64,000 bases of DNA. Source: Bombus terrestris. Its lineage: Eukaryota > Arthropoda > Insecta > Hymenoptera > Apidae. The notes below the pieces were generated by a model. That model was not told where the DNA came from. It saw nothing but the letters and a program-made list of their open reading frames with translations, and ran no database searches. Below are positions 1-12,700 of the stretch, piece by piece (within the stretch, counting starts at the first letter, position 1; each line of letters begins with the position of its first letter). The stretch spans positions 7,040,700 to 7,104,699 of the forward strand of contig NC_063281.1 of the NCBI RefSeq assembly GCF_910591885.1. Direction: 5' to 3'. The translations under genes and the position numbers were made by a program.

Positions 1-109
1 TCTTGCACCACTAACGGAGTTGGATTTTTCCAGCAATGCTCACTAAACATTTTTCACTCAGCTTAGAATACTACTTATCCTATAATTCCTGAGCCCTCTT
101 GCAAACATA

Positions 110-600
110 CTTTGCATGAAAATCCCCTTCTGCGATGCCTCCGAAATTATACGATTCCCCAGCATCGCCAATCTTTAAATTCAGTTCTCCGTATTCCACT
201 ATTTTTCGGCTTCTTGATTTTTCTAAATGCATATTTTAATCTACAAATCTCTGATACCACAGTAATATCAATTTCCCATTCATCGATTTAACAATTTCCC
301 CAAGCTTAACTTCCCACGTTCGCTTCTTATCTTTCAACTTCTTGATTTTTCAAATTTATTTTTTAATTTAGAACAATTTCCTACTTTTTGATTCTCAAAC
401 ATTATCGATTTCCCATTGTGCATTATATATCAATTTTCAATTCTCAGCATTACCAATTCTCAAGTTCTTTATCCATCAGTATTATCAATTCGCAATTTGT
501 CGATTCTTCGGCATTGATAATTTCCAAGTTTCCTACTCTCCAACATTACCAATTCCTCAAAACTTAATTGTTCGCATTCATCTACCATCTTTTATTTTCT
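110..600. repeat. Diverged AT-rich tandem-like repeat
   Basis: The segment repeats loosely a word like CATTACCAATTCTC. Variants occur near 163-198, 252-301, 405-418, 446-460, 477-500 and 541-556, separated by related pyrimidine-rich text (CAATTTCC, GATTCTC, CAATTCGC). G is scarce on this strand. It looks like an old, degraded minisatellite; the unit length is not fixed. Confidence 0.4.
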
Positions 601-2630
601 CGGTATTTGCTGATTTACCTTTTAATCCATTTCATGAACTAAAACTCGTGTCAGTAGCTACCTGGTACACGTACTTTCGTTTACCAACGATAGCATAAGA
701 CAATTCCATAATTAATTTTCCATGAGCTGCGACAAAGAGCAGGTGCGTTCGTGGTAAACCGATAATATATATCGCAGCGCGTAAGAACGTCTAGTAACCT
801 CGTATCTCGAAGAACTGTACGAGGTAGGAAGAACGGAAGGCTGGTGGCCTGTGTTTCAGGATCTTCCGAGATGACGCTATACTCGCATAATATCCGGATT
901 GCGACCACGCGTACCATAAAATGGCTTGGAGTGGCCGGGCACGAGCGAGCAAACGCCCGGCGAGACATAAAATCCGGGGTAGAAAAATTCCCGCGTTTCT
1001 CCTCTACCTTTGCCTGGACCTTTTTCCTCTTTCTTCTTTTCGCGCATTATTTAACGTAGCTCGCGTGTCCGTTTACTCTCGTTTAACTGTGTATACTGTT
1101 ATTCAGGAGCTAGGCCAGTGAACTAGTTCATGTTTAATGCGAACGTCAACGCTTCTCCCCCTGGGAACGCGCTTAGAATACATGTTCCCCTATTAACGAA
1201 GGGTTGCTTGAAAAATTTAGGCGACACTGCTTTTCTCGATTCGAAAATCGATACTATGGTGAACTGATGGTAAAATTATACTATGTATTTTTGAAGTGAC
1301 AAACAGACTCATGACTTTTTGTTCGAGTTTCAAAACTGTTGGATACTATATCGGTATAAGAAACTCCCGAGTGAATATTTAATTGGTAATTACTCAGTTT
1401 CGCGAAAATATTTTTAGAGCTGAACGATACTTCTTTTAATTGTTTAACAAGATACGAGGAAAATACTCGACTAGTTCTTATAAATAACCCGATTTAAAGG
1501 AATATAATCCTGTTTTCGTGGTAAGAAATAGATCAGACCGTAACATCTATTTCCACGTCGACCAATAGTAGATCGGAACAACTGTTGATACACGTGTAAG
1601 CTCCAATTCGGACCTCTGTTTGTATATGTATGTCTATAGAGCAGCGATGTAACCAACGCCTAACCCAAAGCTATCTAAGACTTAACCAGGATCCAACCGA
1701 TACCTAACCAAGTCCAACAAAGATCCAAACCGGAACCCTAGCCAATGATTTAATCTGCAACTACCGGGCCTCGTGTAACCGAAACTTGGTCATGTTTCGA
1801 CCAATATCCGACGTCCGATTCGATTTCTAATTGGCCATCTGCTCAATGAAGCTCTACATCATCACGATACCAGATATACCTATGCTGATCATAATTCTTC
1901 TCGCATCGCCACACATCGTATAACGCTGTTATCGTTGTACAGACACTAATCACTAATATCATAATCGATCATCATTCATAGTCATCGAATATTGGCACAC
2001 ACCTTTATTTTCTAATGAAAAATTTCTTCATCAATTTCTATATTTTATATATATAATCAAGTTTCTATAATCGTGTGAAAATATTGCCAAATGATATGAA
2101 ATTTAATTTACTTGGATCTAAACAAATGCGTAGTATGTAAATGCCATAATAAAAAGAATGGTACGCCAGTATTTTTTGATATACACGCGTACCACCTCAG
2201 ATAAATGATAAATTGTCATTAATTGTCCAAATTATTACTAGATATGCCTAGACGATTATGTAAAATAGCTACAGAATCCGATAATCTTCTTAAACACGTA
2301 TATGTAGTTCATGTTAGTAATTAATAGATTTTCCCGCTGGAATTTATTCAGATTCCTCGATTTAATAAAAAAGCAAAAAATATTACAGCGATAGAATTTT
2401 GTGGAAAATTCAAGTTATTACACTTAGGCGACGTTACGAGATGCTAGAAGGACGCAAGAAACGCAGACTCACGAATTTCTCCAATGGTATTAAAAGTATC
2501 TTCAGCGAAACACAGACCAGGACTTCCCCTGATTTTCCATTATAAATGAGACGAGGATACAACGCCCCATACAACGGCGAATATAAACCGCAGGAACGTA
2601 AACGATCCGCTGTTTGATATTAACACGACA

Positions 2631-2663
2631 GAAAGAGAGGGAGAGAGGGAGAGAGAGAGAGAA
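2631..2663. repeat. GA-rich microsatellite
   Basis: An imperfect run of GA dinucleotides interrupted by GGGA. It is either a simple repeat or a cluster of GAGA-factor-type sites; no gene start is evident next to it. Confidence 0.7.
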
Positions 2664-5600
2664 ATTCAAAGCCGGGATCGACCGATAAATTATTGCAAAC
2701 GGACATTCTTTATTCTTTTGTACAAAGCGAATAGTGAAGAGATCGTTGTAAAAGTACGCTCAATTATTAATCGTGTCACAATTTACGGTCGATAGCCGGC
2801 AGGCAACGGTGCTCGGTGTCTGTAACAGAGCGTATTGATATCCTGTCCATATCATTACCACTGGGGATACCGGGGTTATTTCACGGACATCAAAATTGCC
2901 AGGATTTACCGATTAAACTCGGTGCCTCTCTACCGGAAAGCTTAATGCAATCGAGCCTTGACAATCGAAAGCTTGCGAGCTACATGTGTTCGCGGTTCGC
3001 TCGATTGTTTGATAATCGTTGAAACGTTGTCGAAATAGCAGTACGTCGTTAGCAAATCTAGAAATATACATCGTGTTTCAATTAAAATAGATCCGAACGA
3101 ATATTTTTGGAAGAAGTATAAAGCTTCGGTTTCGAAGCAAAAGCTACGGATAAAAACTTAAGTTCACTGTATAACAAGACAAGTTGCAATTAATGGGTAC
3201 AAAAACGATAAAAAGATAAATGTATAAAGCGGCTGACGGTATTGGAAAGCGAACGACCGTATCTGCGTGGTAAAAAGTACCACGGGTGGATCTCGGGGGA
3301 AGGACAAACGGAGGAGCTTAATTGAATCTACCACGTCCATTCACGTTGATTAATTCGGTTCGATCACCGCAACGGGATACAATTATTTCATGCCAGAAGT
3401 GCTGGAAGGGACATTGCCATGTAACGGCTGTCCTGTACCCGTTTCTAATAATCATTTGCGAACGACTACGGCATTTCATATGCAAAACGATCTGTTTCTA
3501 GTACAGACTGACACGGCTACCAGTGCATGTTTGTGCCTGTACATCAATTTCTGCTGGATACAAATACATTTACGCACGATCGCCAAAAATATACTACATT
3601 TTTAACAGTAGATATGTAATTGTATTTAATGAAATTTCACAATGTTTCTTTTCGATTACACTCGATGGTGTGAACAGAAATCATTTCAATTATTAACTTT
3701 TATCAAGTCCCCACGCTTTTAACGGAACAACACGCTCGAACTCATTGAATATGTCATTCATTCTCTTCGTGCTAATTAATATATAGCAAATATAACCGCG
3801 TGTTATTAATAATCGTTCACCTTTCAGGATGGATGTATTGGAAACAAACGCACGTTCGACGACAAACCTGTGTGTTCTATCGACGATTCAACGAAGGACC
3901 GCATTTTACCAAATACCCGGGATAACAATTAATTTGATGACAGACGAATAGCAACGAATCGATCACCCCTGGTAGATTGCCCTGATGTGGATGATGATGC
4001 ATGAACGTAACACGCGTGCTTCATCCCTGATTATTATCCGTGACGTGTGGAGAATCGTTGTTACTGGTAACAAACATCGGGATAATAGGCAGCCGACCTG
4101 TTTTCATCGGTAAATAGAACGAACAACGAAGATAAGGGTGATTACGTTCTCTAAATCGGCCACTCGTAGGAGGGATTCCAACTCCTCTAACTCTTGGATC
4201 GCTTGCACGATTATCAGGATCGATCTGCTACCGTTTCTGATAAATGACCATTCGGCCGTCTGCTGATCGTATGCGTTTCAGTTAATACTATTCGGGAGGA
4301 CTAGTTCGGTGATCCGCAGGCGCGGAGCGTAAAACGCATTAAACCATGCCACGAGATTGAAGTGGAAGATTTACCGCGAACCAATTTCATAGCTGATCGG
4401 AGCTATCAATATTGTGGTGGAAAAAGCATTCGGAATATCGCACGAAAGATTAAGGCGATGCGTTACTCGTGACGTAAAAATTTTATAAGATCCATCGAAA
4501 TTTCTATCGAACGAGGATCCGAAGACATTTGCGAACAGAGGTTGTCCGATTTGTTAACGATCGAGAAAGAACGAAAGGAATTTAATAGAATCATAGAATT
4601 TCAACAATGACATCGAATTTATACAATGAAGATTATCTTGATGGGAATTCATCTATCGATCTCTATTTGGCTGTGTTTAAGCCTGCTTTTAATATTATGC
4701 TTATCGAAAGGGTAATTGGTTGCCGGCCGAATGTGACAACGTTAAAACGACAGAGAAATCGAATTTCCCGTTGGTATAAAGAGGGTGCGTCGGCCGATAC
4801 ATAATTTATTTCGCAGCATCGCGAAACAAATTTACGCGGCAATGTAATTTGGCACGCGCGTATCAGCGATTATTTCGTGAATCCTCGGCCTGGCTAACAC
4901 GCCAGCCAGCGTGTGTTCATCAGCGAACAACTGCGGATATTACAGAAACACGTTCACAGCTTGCCGTACGTATGGACATGGAGAGGAGAGAAGCCGGGAG
5001 TCTAATTTCACGAACAGTGGATAACTTCGAGAAGACAATCTAACTATCTTGCTCACGTACGGAACAACGGTGTAACTAAGGAGATAGCCAAAGGGTTCGA
5101 AAGGGCCAACACACAAGTCGAAGTCCGTCTAAGAAGTACTTTCCCTCACGTATCACGGGTCCTTCTGTTTCCTGGGTTAAGATGAACAGATCGTGCGAAG
5201 TACAAGGCTCCCAACCTCCCTTTTCCGCTCCTCTGCGGCTATGTACTTCAGGAAATATCGTTATGACGCAGTAATAACGTTGTTACCGAAATCCATTGAA
5301 CTCGAAGCGCGCTACTACAAGTTTTAGAAACTCACAATAATTGTAATGATAAAGCATACATAAAACGATGTTTGGAAAATGACATGAATGTTACGAAGTG
5401 TAAAATATGAGATTAGTAACCAAACTAGTTATTCTTTAATATCGAATACTTCTTGTTTTTCTTTCTTTTTTTTTTTAAGTATAATTGAATCAATCTATTT
5501 AGAATCTAAAACATCAAGTGGTAACATTATATTTAAATATTACGCAAATCAATCTTCTGTATTTGTAACATAACGTAAAAAGATCCCTACTATTCTGATA

Positions 5601-8600
5601 AAATAAAAAAAGGCAATAACGTATATGGCTCGCTTTTGAAAAAAAAATCGACCTGCATTAATCTAGCTTCCAAATAGAGAATATGAATACACCGATATTG
5701 ATCTGATGCCGTTCATGTGCTGTTAAATGGGCGACAGTCCTATGTGTACGTTATAGCGTGATAGAATAAAAGTAGAAAAAGATCGAACTGTTCAGACGCA
5801 CGCCTTTTCCACAATAAGTTCCAGAGCAGGCGCCAATGTGATAAAATTTCCATATCGAACGTTCGCTATCTCTTATCAAACAATTCGAGAATTCAGAATC
5901 ATCGACGGCCGCGTTCGTTTGCACATCTCGTGCAGAAAGAACTTCACGTAGAACTAATGCTCTATATTCTAATGCAACGATAGAAAGGAAAATTTCACAA
6001 AATATGCATACGATCAAATTACCGTGGATATTAAGAAAAATATATCACCAACTAAAAATATAATTAGCCAATCAATATATTTTGAAACTTATTGTGGTAG
6101 AGACGCATGTCTGAATAATACGATCCTTTCCTTTTTATTACTTATAATTACTTTCATTTTATTGCGCTGTAGCGTGTTCTAAATCATTCTAAGGTAGTCG
6201 TCCATTTAAAAAGAGCATCTTTTAATATAAAAAACTTTCGATATCATCGAGTATTTCCGCTTTAATCTTCATTCAAGAGGTCAAAACAAGAAGCGTCGTC
6301 TAAATGAAGCGACGTCGTCGCCGGCGATCGACATCCCGTTTTACATGGCGGAAAACTTTTCGCCTAGTAAAGGGCGAGGAAAGTCGAGAGAGAAGGGAGC
6401 AAAAATTGTCCTGGATCACGATTAATTTGTATCCCTGTTCCCCGGGTAAGCACGACGTTGGCCCAGCGCGTACAGCTGAATAAAACATCATCGCCCGTAT
6501 CCAACGGGTAACTAAATTTTAAGCAATGGCATGGCGCCGCAGCACCGACCTTTTGAAAGTTCAACGACACATCGTGGCTGGCCGCGACTTGTGGCGCTCT
6601 GCTGGGAATCTGGCATAAAAATTGTAAATCGCGGATATACCCGGTGCCCCGATACCGGAGGGAATAATCATGTATTACGATCGGCCACGAAACTTCTCCT
6701 CCATCCCCATCTTCGCCGTTTTGCTGGTTGAGTTATGCGAAAGAAAGAGAACTTGACTATGAAGAAACACGAGAAAGAAACCATGGAAAGGATCGAAGGT
6801 ACAACCACAAGTACTTCCTAAGGGCTTGGTACTCGAACGGAACGGTAAGAGAGACAGCGAGAAGAGCCCGATGCATCGTTGACTTCTTCATTAATGGTAA
6901 TGATCGCGTCCTGAAAGTCTTCGGGAAACTCGCGAAAGGAAACATCGCGATTTGTATTCAGGACACGATATGGCGTTGCTACGTACCGTGGAACCAGGGT
7001 TCGAGCCAAGCCGGGGCGGTGGGTGGATTCGCGAAATAAACTCCTGAATAAGAGGAAGAAAGAAGGAGAAAAGAGAGAAGTGGAGAGCGAGAAGAGGGTA
7101 TACGGGGGTGGTAGTAGACTCTTGCGCTCCAGTTCGGCTTCCGACAATAAAAGTGAGCTAAGACCACGCACACGTTAGCATCGTGGCGTCGTTCGTTCAT
7201 GAACGTATACGAGAAGTAAGTTGTGAGCGTGTCTAAGTTCCATCGCGTGGAGCACTTCAGGATGCCTTTTCGGAGACTTTATTTGGCGACGTCGTTCGCT
7301 ATTCGCCGTCTCATTGCTCGTAATAATCGAACGAAATCGAGAACGAATGATAATTTTCAGTGAGAATGTCACAGTTTAGAGCAGATGAGGGAATTGGGGA
7401 TGAGGGGTCGTATCAAAAACGCATAACTATAACGCATATTCGATATTCTATCGCCAACCTACATACTATTGTTATCGACTACTGTGAATGATAGACGATC
7501 ATGGGGATTGTGTGCGAGGAGCAAAGATAAGAGGGAACTCTCTATAGATCAATTTAAACGCGCCGTGAAGATGCGAGTATGGTCGCGCGAGAATACTGCT
7601 GGTTGCCGCGCGCACGGGGTTATTTAACAGTGGTCTTATTTCAAAGGCGTGCAAGGAGTATCAAAAAAAAGATCATGCATCTTGTGGTTCCTTTAAATGA
7701 AAGCTCTTAACGGGAAGCGGAAATGCGGATAGCCGGCGTTGCAACTTTGAATGTTGTCGAGTAATTAAATAAAATATAGGAACATCTGGCGTTTTGTACG
7801 GAGAGCATCGTCCCTTTTTCCATGGACGAATCCTTTTCACTGTACCCTGATATTGTGTTTCATCACCGTTTGTGCGAGCGTAGCGTAGATGCACGCGAGT
7901 GCGTCTGTAGAATCATGGCCGCGCGTGTTATGTCTTCCAGAGAAACCGCTTTGGCTTTCGAGATACCTGTCGCGTTATAAACTCTTGAGCAAACATACTT
8001 AGGTTGGTTCCCGAGGCTAAAGGCCGCTAAAGGTTAGCTCTCGCTGATGTCTTTCTTCCTACTCGGTAATTGTAATTAAAAATATTTGCTTGGTTGATTT
8101 CCAAACGGGACACCTCTTTGAAAATCATGTTATCACCGAAAAATTTCATTAACAGCGAGTACCCAGGAACGAAACTCTACCATCCCTGGCGAAACTTCTT
8201 ACTGTTGCATTAATCGCGTTTATGGGAAAACTAACGGCAAAAGAAGGAAAGCGGAAAACTGTTATAGCGATCTTATAACAGGAGATTATCAGCAGAGAGT
8301 CGAAGCGTCAGAATGATCTAAACCAGAAGTTTATTTGGAACTATATCGTTTAACAGAAGAAAATGTAGACCGAAGTATCGTTTGTTTTTGGAGTTGGTAA
8401 TAAGAAATATTACGGGAAACCGGACGTTATGTTATTTTTGGTGGATGGCAAACAAAATACGAGACTGACGAATCGTAAAGGAACTCTGCAGCTTCATATT
8501 TGGTCCAACATGTTTCGTGTCTTATATGTGTATGTATATGAACGTGACATCGAATATCGAATGACGTGTACGTGAGTTTGGATATTTTTCAAAAAGACGA

Positions 8601-9099
8601 CACTTACTCGTTCGTGAGTTGGTATCGGCTAACTCAAAAGCGAGACGCTGATCATCACCATGCTGGTCCATGCCCTCTCACGGGATTAGTCAAATCCCAA
8701 AATAATACCGTGGGCGAGAGCAGAGTTTGCATATACCGTGATACAAATCTCCGCGACGGTGTAGATCGGATGGTTTAAGCTGTTTGTATATAAATCCGGC
8801 GCATGGCCTATTAAGTACCTGCTTCGTTCGTCATATATATTATACCCTTATTTTAGGATATGTCGTCTTTATGTCAGAGAACAGACATATGACAAAAATC
8901 TACATCCAATCGTAAAACTACGCTCGTTCAATCAACTTCTCAAAAGATAATATAATACTTGGATATCTCATAGATACACCGGTTTCACATTCTATTCTCT
9001 TGAAATCTAAAGTAAGATTGTCAATTGAAATACCGTAAAAAAGAATCGTTTCTACGAATCGTAAGAATACTCGTGAACGAAAGGTTGGTGTTCGTGGTT

Positions 9100-9727
9100 A
9101 AAAAGCGCGCGCGTACGGCCGTATTTCTCTGTTTTGATTTCGGACAGCGAGCGCGCAGACAGCAAGAGTGGACTTGAAAATAACCCACGGCAGGAGAAGG
9201 CCCGTCTATTAATAGTGAAGAGTGAGAGTATCTTTGTCGTGCGTGTTCGGCAGCGTCCCCGACGGTTTCGCAGCGAAATTCGTCAGTCGATTTACCGTTC
9301 CGCGATACATTCCTCGCACGTACACGCCGGGGAAACGCGTAACTCGATCGGAACACGATGTTCCGCGCAAGTTTGCGTCCATACCCGGCAACCGTCGTTG
9401 TCTGTTGAATTTCCCTTTTGCTTCGCGTTGGCGGATAGGCGAAAAAACATCGAGAGACTAGAGAATCGGATATACAGAGAATTAGAAGACAGGTTCAATT
9501 AAAACCAAAAGAGAACGTACTGGTTGTAACGCGAAATCGAGAGGTGTGCTGTGTCGGATGAGAACGGAAGATTCTTCGAAGGTTCCACGAGTTTGGCTTT
9601 ACCTATAGAGACGAACTGGAAGGAAGTTAAAACCACATTCGAGTGATTCTAAATAAAGAACTATGCGGAGCAGTGGATGAGCAGTGGGGCGGAGCTGGCT
9701 GCGAGAGGGAATATGCGGTGAGTAAGA
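9100..9727 (+). promoter_or_regulatory. CpG-rich 5' leader/promoter of the RBCK1-like gene
   Basis: GC and CpG content rises sharply here, directly before the long coding exon. The open frames on both strands (for example 9134-9502 +) are GC-driven and carry no domain, so I read the stretch as promoter plus 5' untranslated leader. It contains several short upstream ORFs (ATGs at about 9664 and 9678). A near-consensus splice donor, GCG|GTGAGTAAG, sits at 9718/9719, only nine bases before the long-frame ATG at 9728. Confidence 0.45.
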
Positions 9728-12700
9728 ATGGTACAGCGAGCCGCATGCAGCATCGAGGCGAATACATTCTCCAATGGCGTACGGATCAGCGAACGGGAAG
9801 GAAGAACGTCGGACGTCGTCGCGACGGAAGCGTCCGTAGACCACGAGTCGCGTAACATTCACGAGGCAGGACGTGGCAACGCGAGATTCTCCCTGTTCAA
9901 GTGGTTCAAACGGTCCGGTAATCGCGAATCAACGGTGGACAAAAGGCGAAAAACCATCGATAAATACGGAGATAATGAAAACGGCCGGCAACGAAGCGTA
10001 TCGTCGAGCGCGGAAAGCGTAGACACGTTTTATAGTACCACCACGGTTCGTAGTTTCGCCTTTCACACTGGCACCTTGAGCAGTTACAATGGATTATCGT
10101 TAGACATACTAGAGCAAGCGGCCGAAGTTGGCCCCTTCGCGGCTGGAGCTTCGAAGGTTGCAGTTGGCAACAAAGAGAACGAGTTAGCGGATGTTGCCTG
10201 CACGCTACCTACGAACGCTCATTCTCATAGAAGAGACATAACCGCGAGATACTCGCTACAGCCGTCGACTACCTTTAATTCTTGCGGAAATTTACCGCTT
10301 CCCGATCGACGATTGTTGGAATCGTTGAGAAGGCTAGACGATCGAAAAAATCATTATAGCGTAAACTCCACCCGTAGAAGGGTACACGTGAAGGGGAAAC
10401 GACGCGCACCGAATCCTCCAGTGACTTCGATCAAAGCAATAGAGGTAGATGCACGCGAAACATCGAGGAACAGCAGCAGGCGAAAGCGACGCGCGCCGAA
10501 ACCACCGGAGAAGATCGTCGATAGTAATTCGCCTGAGAAAAAGTGCGAGAATCAGATTACCGATGGCGGAATGGACGTAGAAAAACCAGCAGACACCGAA
10601 GACGCGCAAACTTTGAGCAACGACACGCTAGTCCTTCAAGGAGGCGTTCTAATGCCGAAAAGGGAATTGAAACGAAGTACGAAGGAGAAGAACACGAAGG
10701 ACACGAGTGCCAGTTCGTCGGACATCGCTGTTCTTCAAGAAAACCAGACTGCGGCGCCCGGTATTGGGACTCTGAGCACCGCCATGCCACGACCTTGGTA
10801 TAAACGGAGCGTCTTCGAACATTCTCGGGATTCCGGAGCGTCCAGGAGGGGCGATGTCCTCCGGGGGCCAACAAGCTCGACGATCGAAATAAAAGAAGAA
10901 TGTGCTGCCACGAACACGGCTTCTTCCACGAGCTACTCCGTGGACGCGTCTTTGTCTAGGCGGAGCTTCTTCCATCGTGGCGGACAAACGGAGGACAGGA
11001 AGAAGGAAGCAAAACGAAGATCCGGCCTGTCGATTTTAACGAACATCAGCGAACTTGACAAAGAAGCCGCAGCGATCGTACAAGAAGAACAAGCACGAGC
11101 GAGAGCCTCGATGCTATTGAAATCTTCGAAATTCGTAGATGCTTTCGAAAAAAGGAACGATATGAACGAGGAACTCGTTCAAGACATCGTCACGTCGGCA
11201 ATGGAAAGTTCGTCGCCCAGACGTGGCACGCGAGCTCTGATTTCCAAGTTCAACGCCATCAGTAACATAACCAAGGTCACGGTGAATGCCAATTTCTTCG
11301 CAAGGAACGCCAGGGATCAGCAGCCGGCGAAGTTTGAACGAGACGTGGTGAGAAATGCGAAGGCCTTCGAGCATGCTAATGATTGGAAGGATCATCCGAG
11401 ATTTTCGGTTCAGTCTGCAAGCGGACAGGCTAGTCACATCGAGAAAGATATATCTAGATACTTTCCACCGCAACAAAAGACATCTAGAAATCGGTCAGAG
11501 AATACGGAAATAGGTGAGAAAGTTTCGGGAGCAAAGGGTAGTTCGATCAAGGAACAGGGCGATCGACTAGTCAGTGAAACTTCCAACAGAATATCGTTCT
11601 TGCAGAGTCAACTGGCTGCAAATAGAATGAACGATCAGGTCGCTCAGAAGGATAGCACGATGTCCGTAATGGAGGAAAAAATTAGATCCAGACAGGAAGT
11701 CTCCAGTGAAAAGAAGGAAAAGGAAACAAAAGCGAGTAACGAGGGCCAACGAAGACCCTTGTTTCCTCGTAGCTCCGTGGAAGCTAAGGAACACACAACT
11801 TTGAACATCTTTGAAGAACCAAAGAAGCTGGACAGACAACGTATCGATGGTGTTCAAAAAGAATTCTCGGATATATTCGACGAGATCGACAAGCAATTGC
11901 GTATGAAAGAGTTGGAGCTTATTGATCGTAGGGCGACCCGCACAAACGCGACAGCCACTAATCAGAGAAGTAAAGTTCACGAGGAAGAAGCCGGAATATC
12001 AAGTAAGGTAACTAAAGTGCTCGATATCCTGGTCGAGGCGGAGAAAGACGCCAAGACAAAGAGCGGCATACTGCCAGAAAAATCGATAGCCGTCGAGGAT
12101 ACCTTTCGTCCGACCGAACCGAACGCGAAAACGAAATCGACTAAGACCAGGTCACCGTTATTGAACACCATCGAGGATCCAATTACAACGGATTTAAAGG
12201 AGATGTTGAAGGAAATGAAACACTCGTTACCAAAGCGTTCGAAGCCGGGCAAGATTGTGACACGTAACACCGACGTGACTGAGAAACTGGCTCCGGAAAA
12301 AGAGGTAGCGGCTGGCCCTAGCAAGACTACGTATTTCGTTTCCGCTGTAACGAAGGTCGAGAATATAGCGCTGCAAAATGATTACGAGCCCGACAAACAG
12401 AAGGTATCGTGTTCCGTACAAACTAGTGGAAATATACGAAGATTGAATCAGCCTTCTACATCCGCGGAACAACCGTCCACCTCGGGTTGGAAACAAGAAA
12501 ACGTCCTATACAAAACATCCGGGAAGAATTTAGGTGGTTCAGGATTGGTGAAAAATACGTTCCAGCTCATACGACCACGAGATTTTGCTGAAATAGAAGC
12601 AACAAAAACGACGAGAACACCCGCGTTCAACGAAAACACTTACGCCAATGTGATCGAGCAATCGATCTACGCGAATGCACGTGTTACTCCCTCACCCAAA

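Larger units (their letters stand above)
1..9100. other. Non-coding flank without a recognisable gene
   Basis: About 9 kb in which I see no open reading frame longer than roughly 100 codons, no family motif and no convincing exon with paired splice sites. Short open frames, for example at 6728-7039 and 3390-3605, have no recognisable domain. The stretch is AT-rich with scattered CpG-containing patches. It holds a diverged repeat near 110-600 and a GA-rich microsatellite at 2631-2663. It could be intergenic or an intron of a gene entering from the left. Confidence 0.6.

Noticed and set aside
1655..1745. Telomere-like CCTAA/TAACC words
   Set aside because: The words are irregular and lack the (TTAGG)n periodicity of insect telomeres; not a telomeric repeat.
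9021..9502. Overlapping ORFs of 111-122 codons on both strands
   Set aside because: GC-rich leader/promoter of the RBCK1-like gene; no domain and no paired splice sites.
10334..12639. Several minus-strand ORFs of 60-137 codons
   Set aside because: Antisense shadows of the 3.1 kb RBCK1 extension exon.
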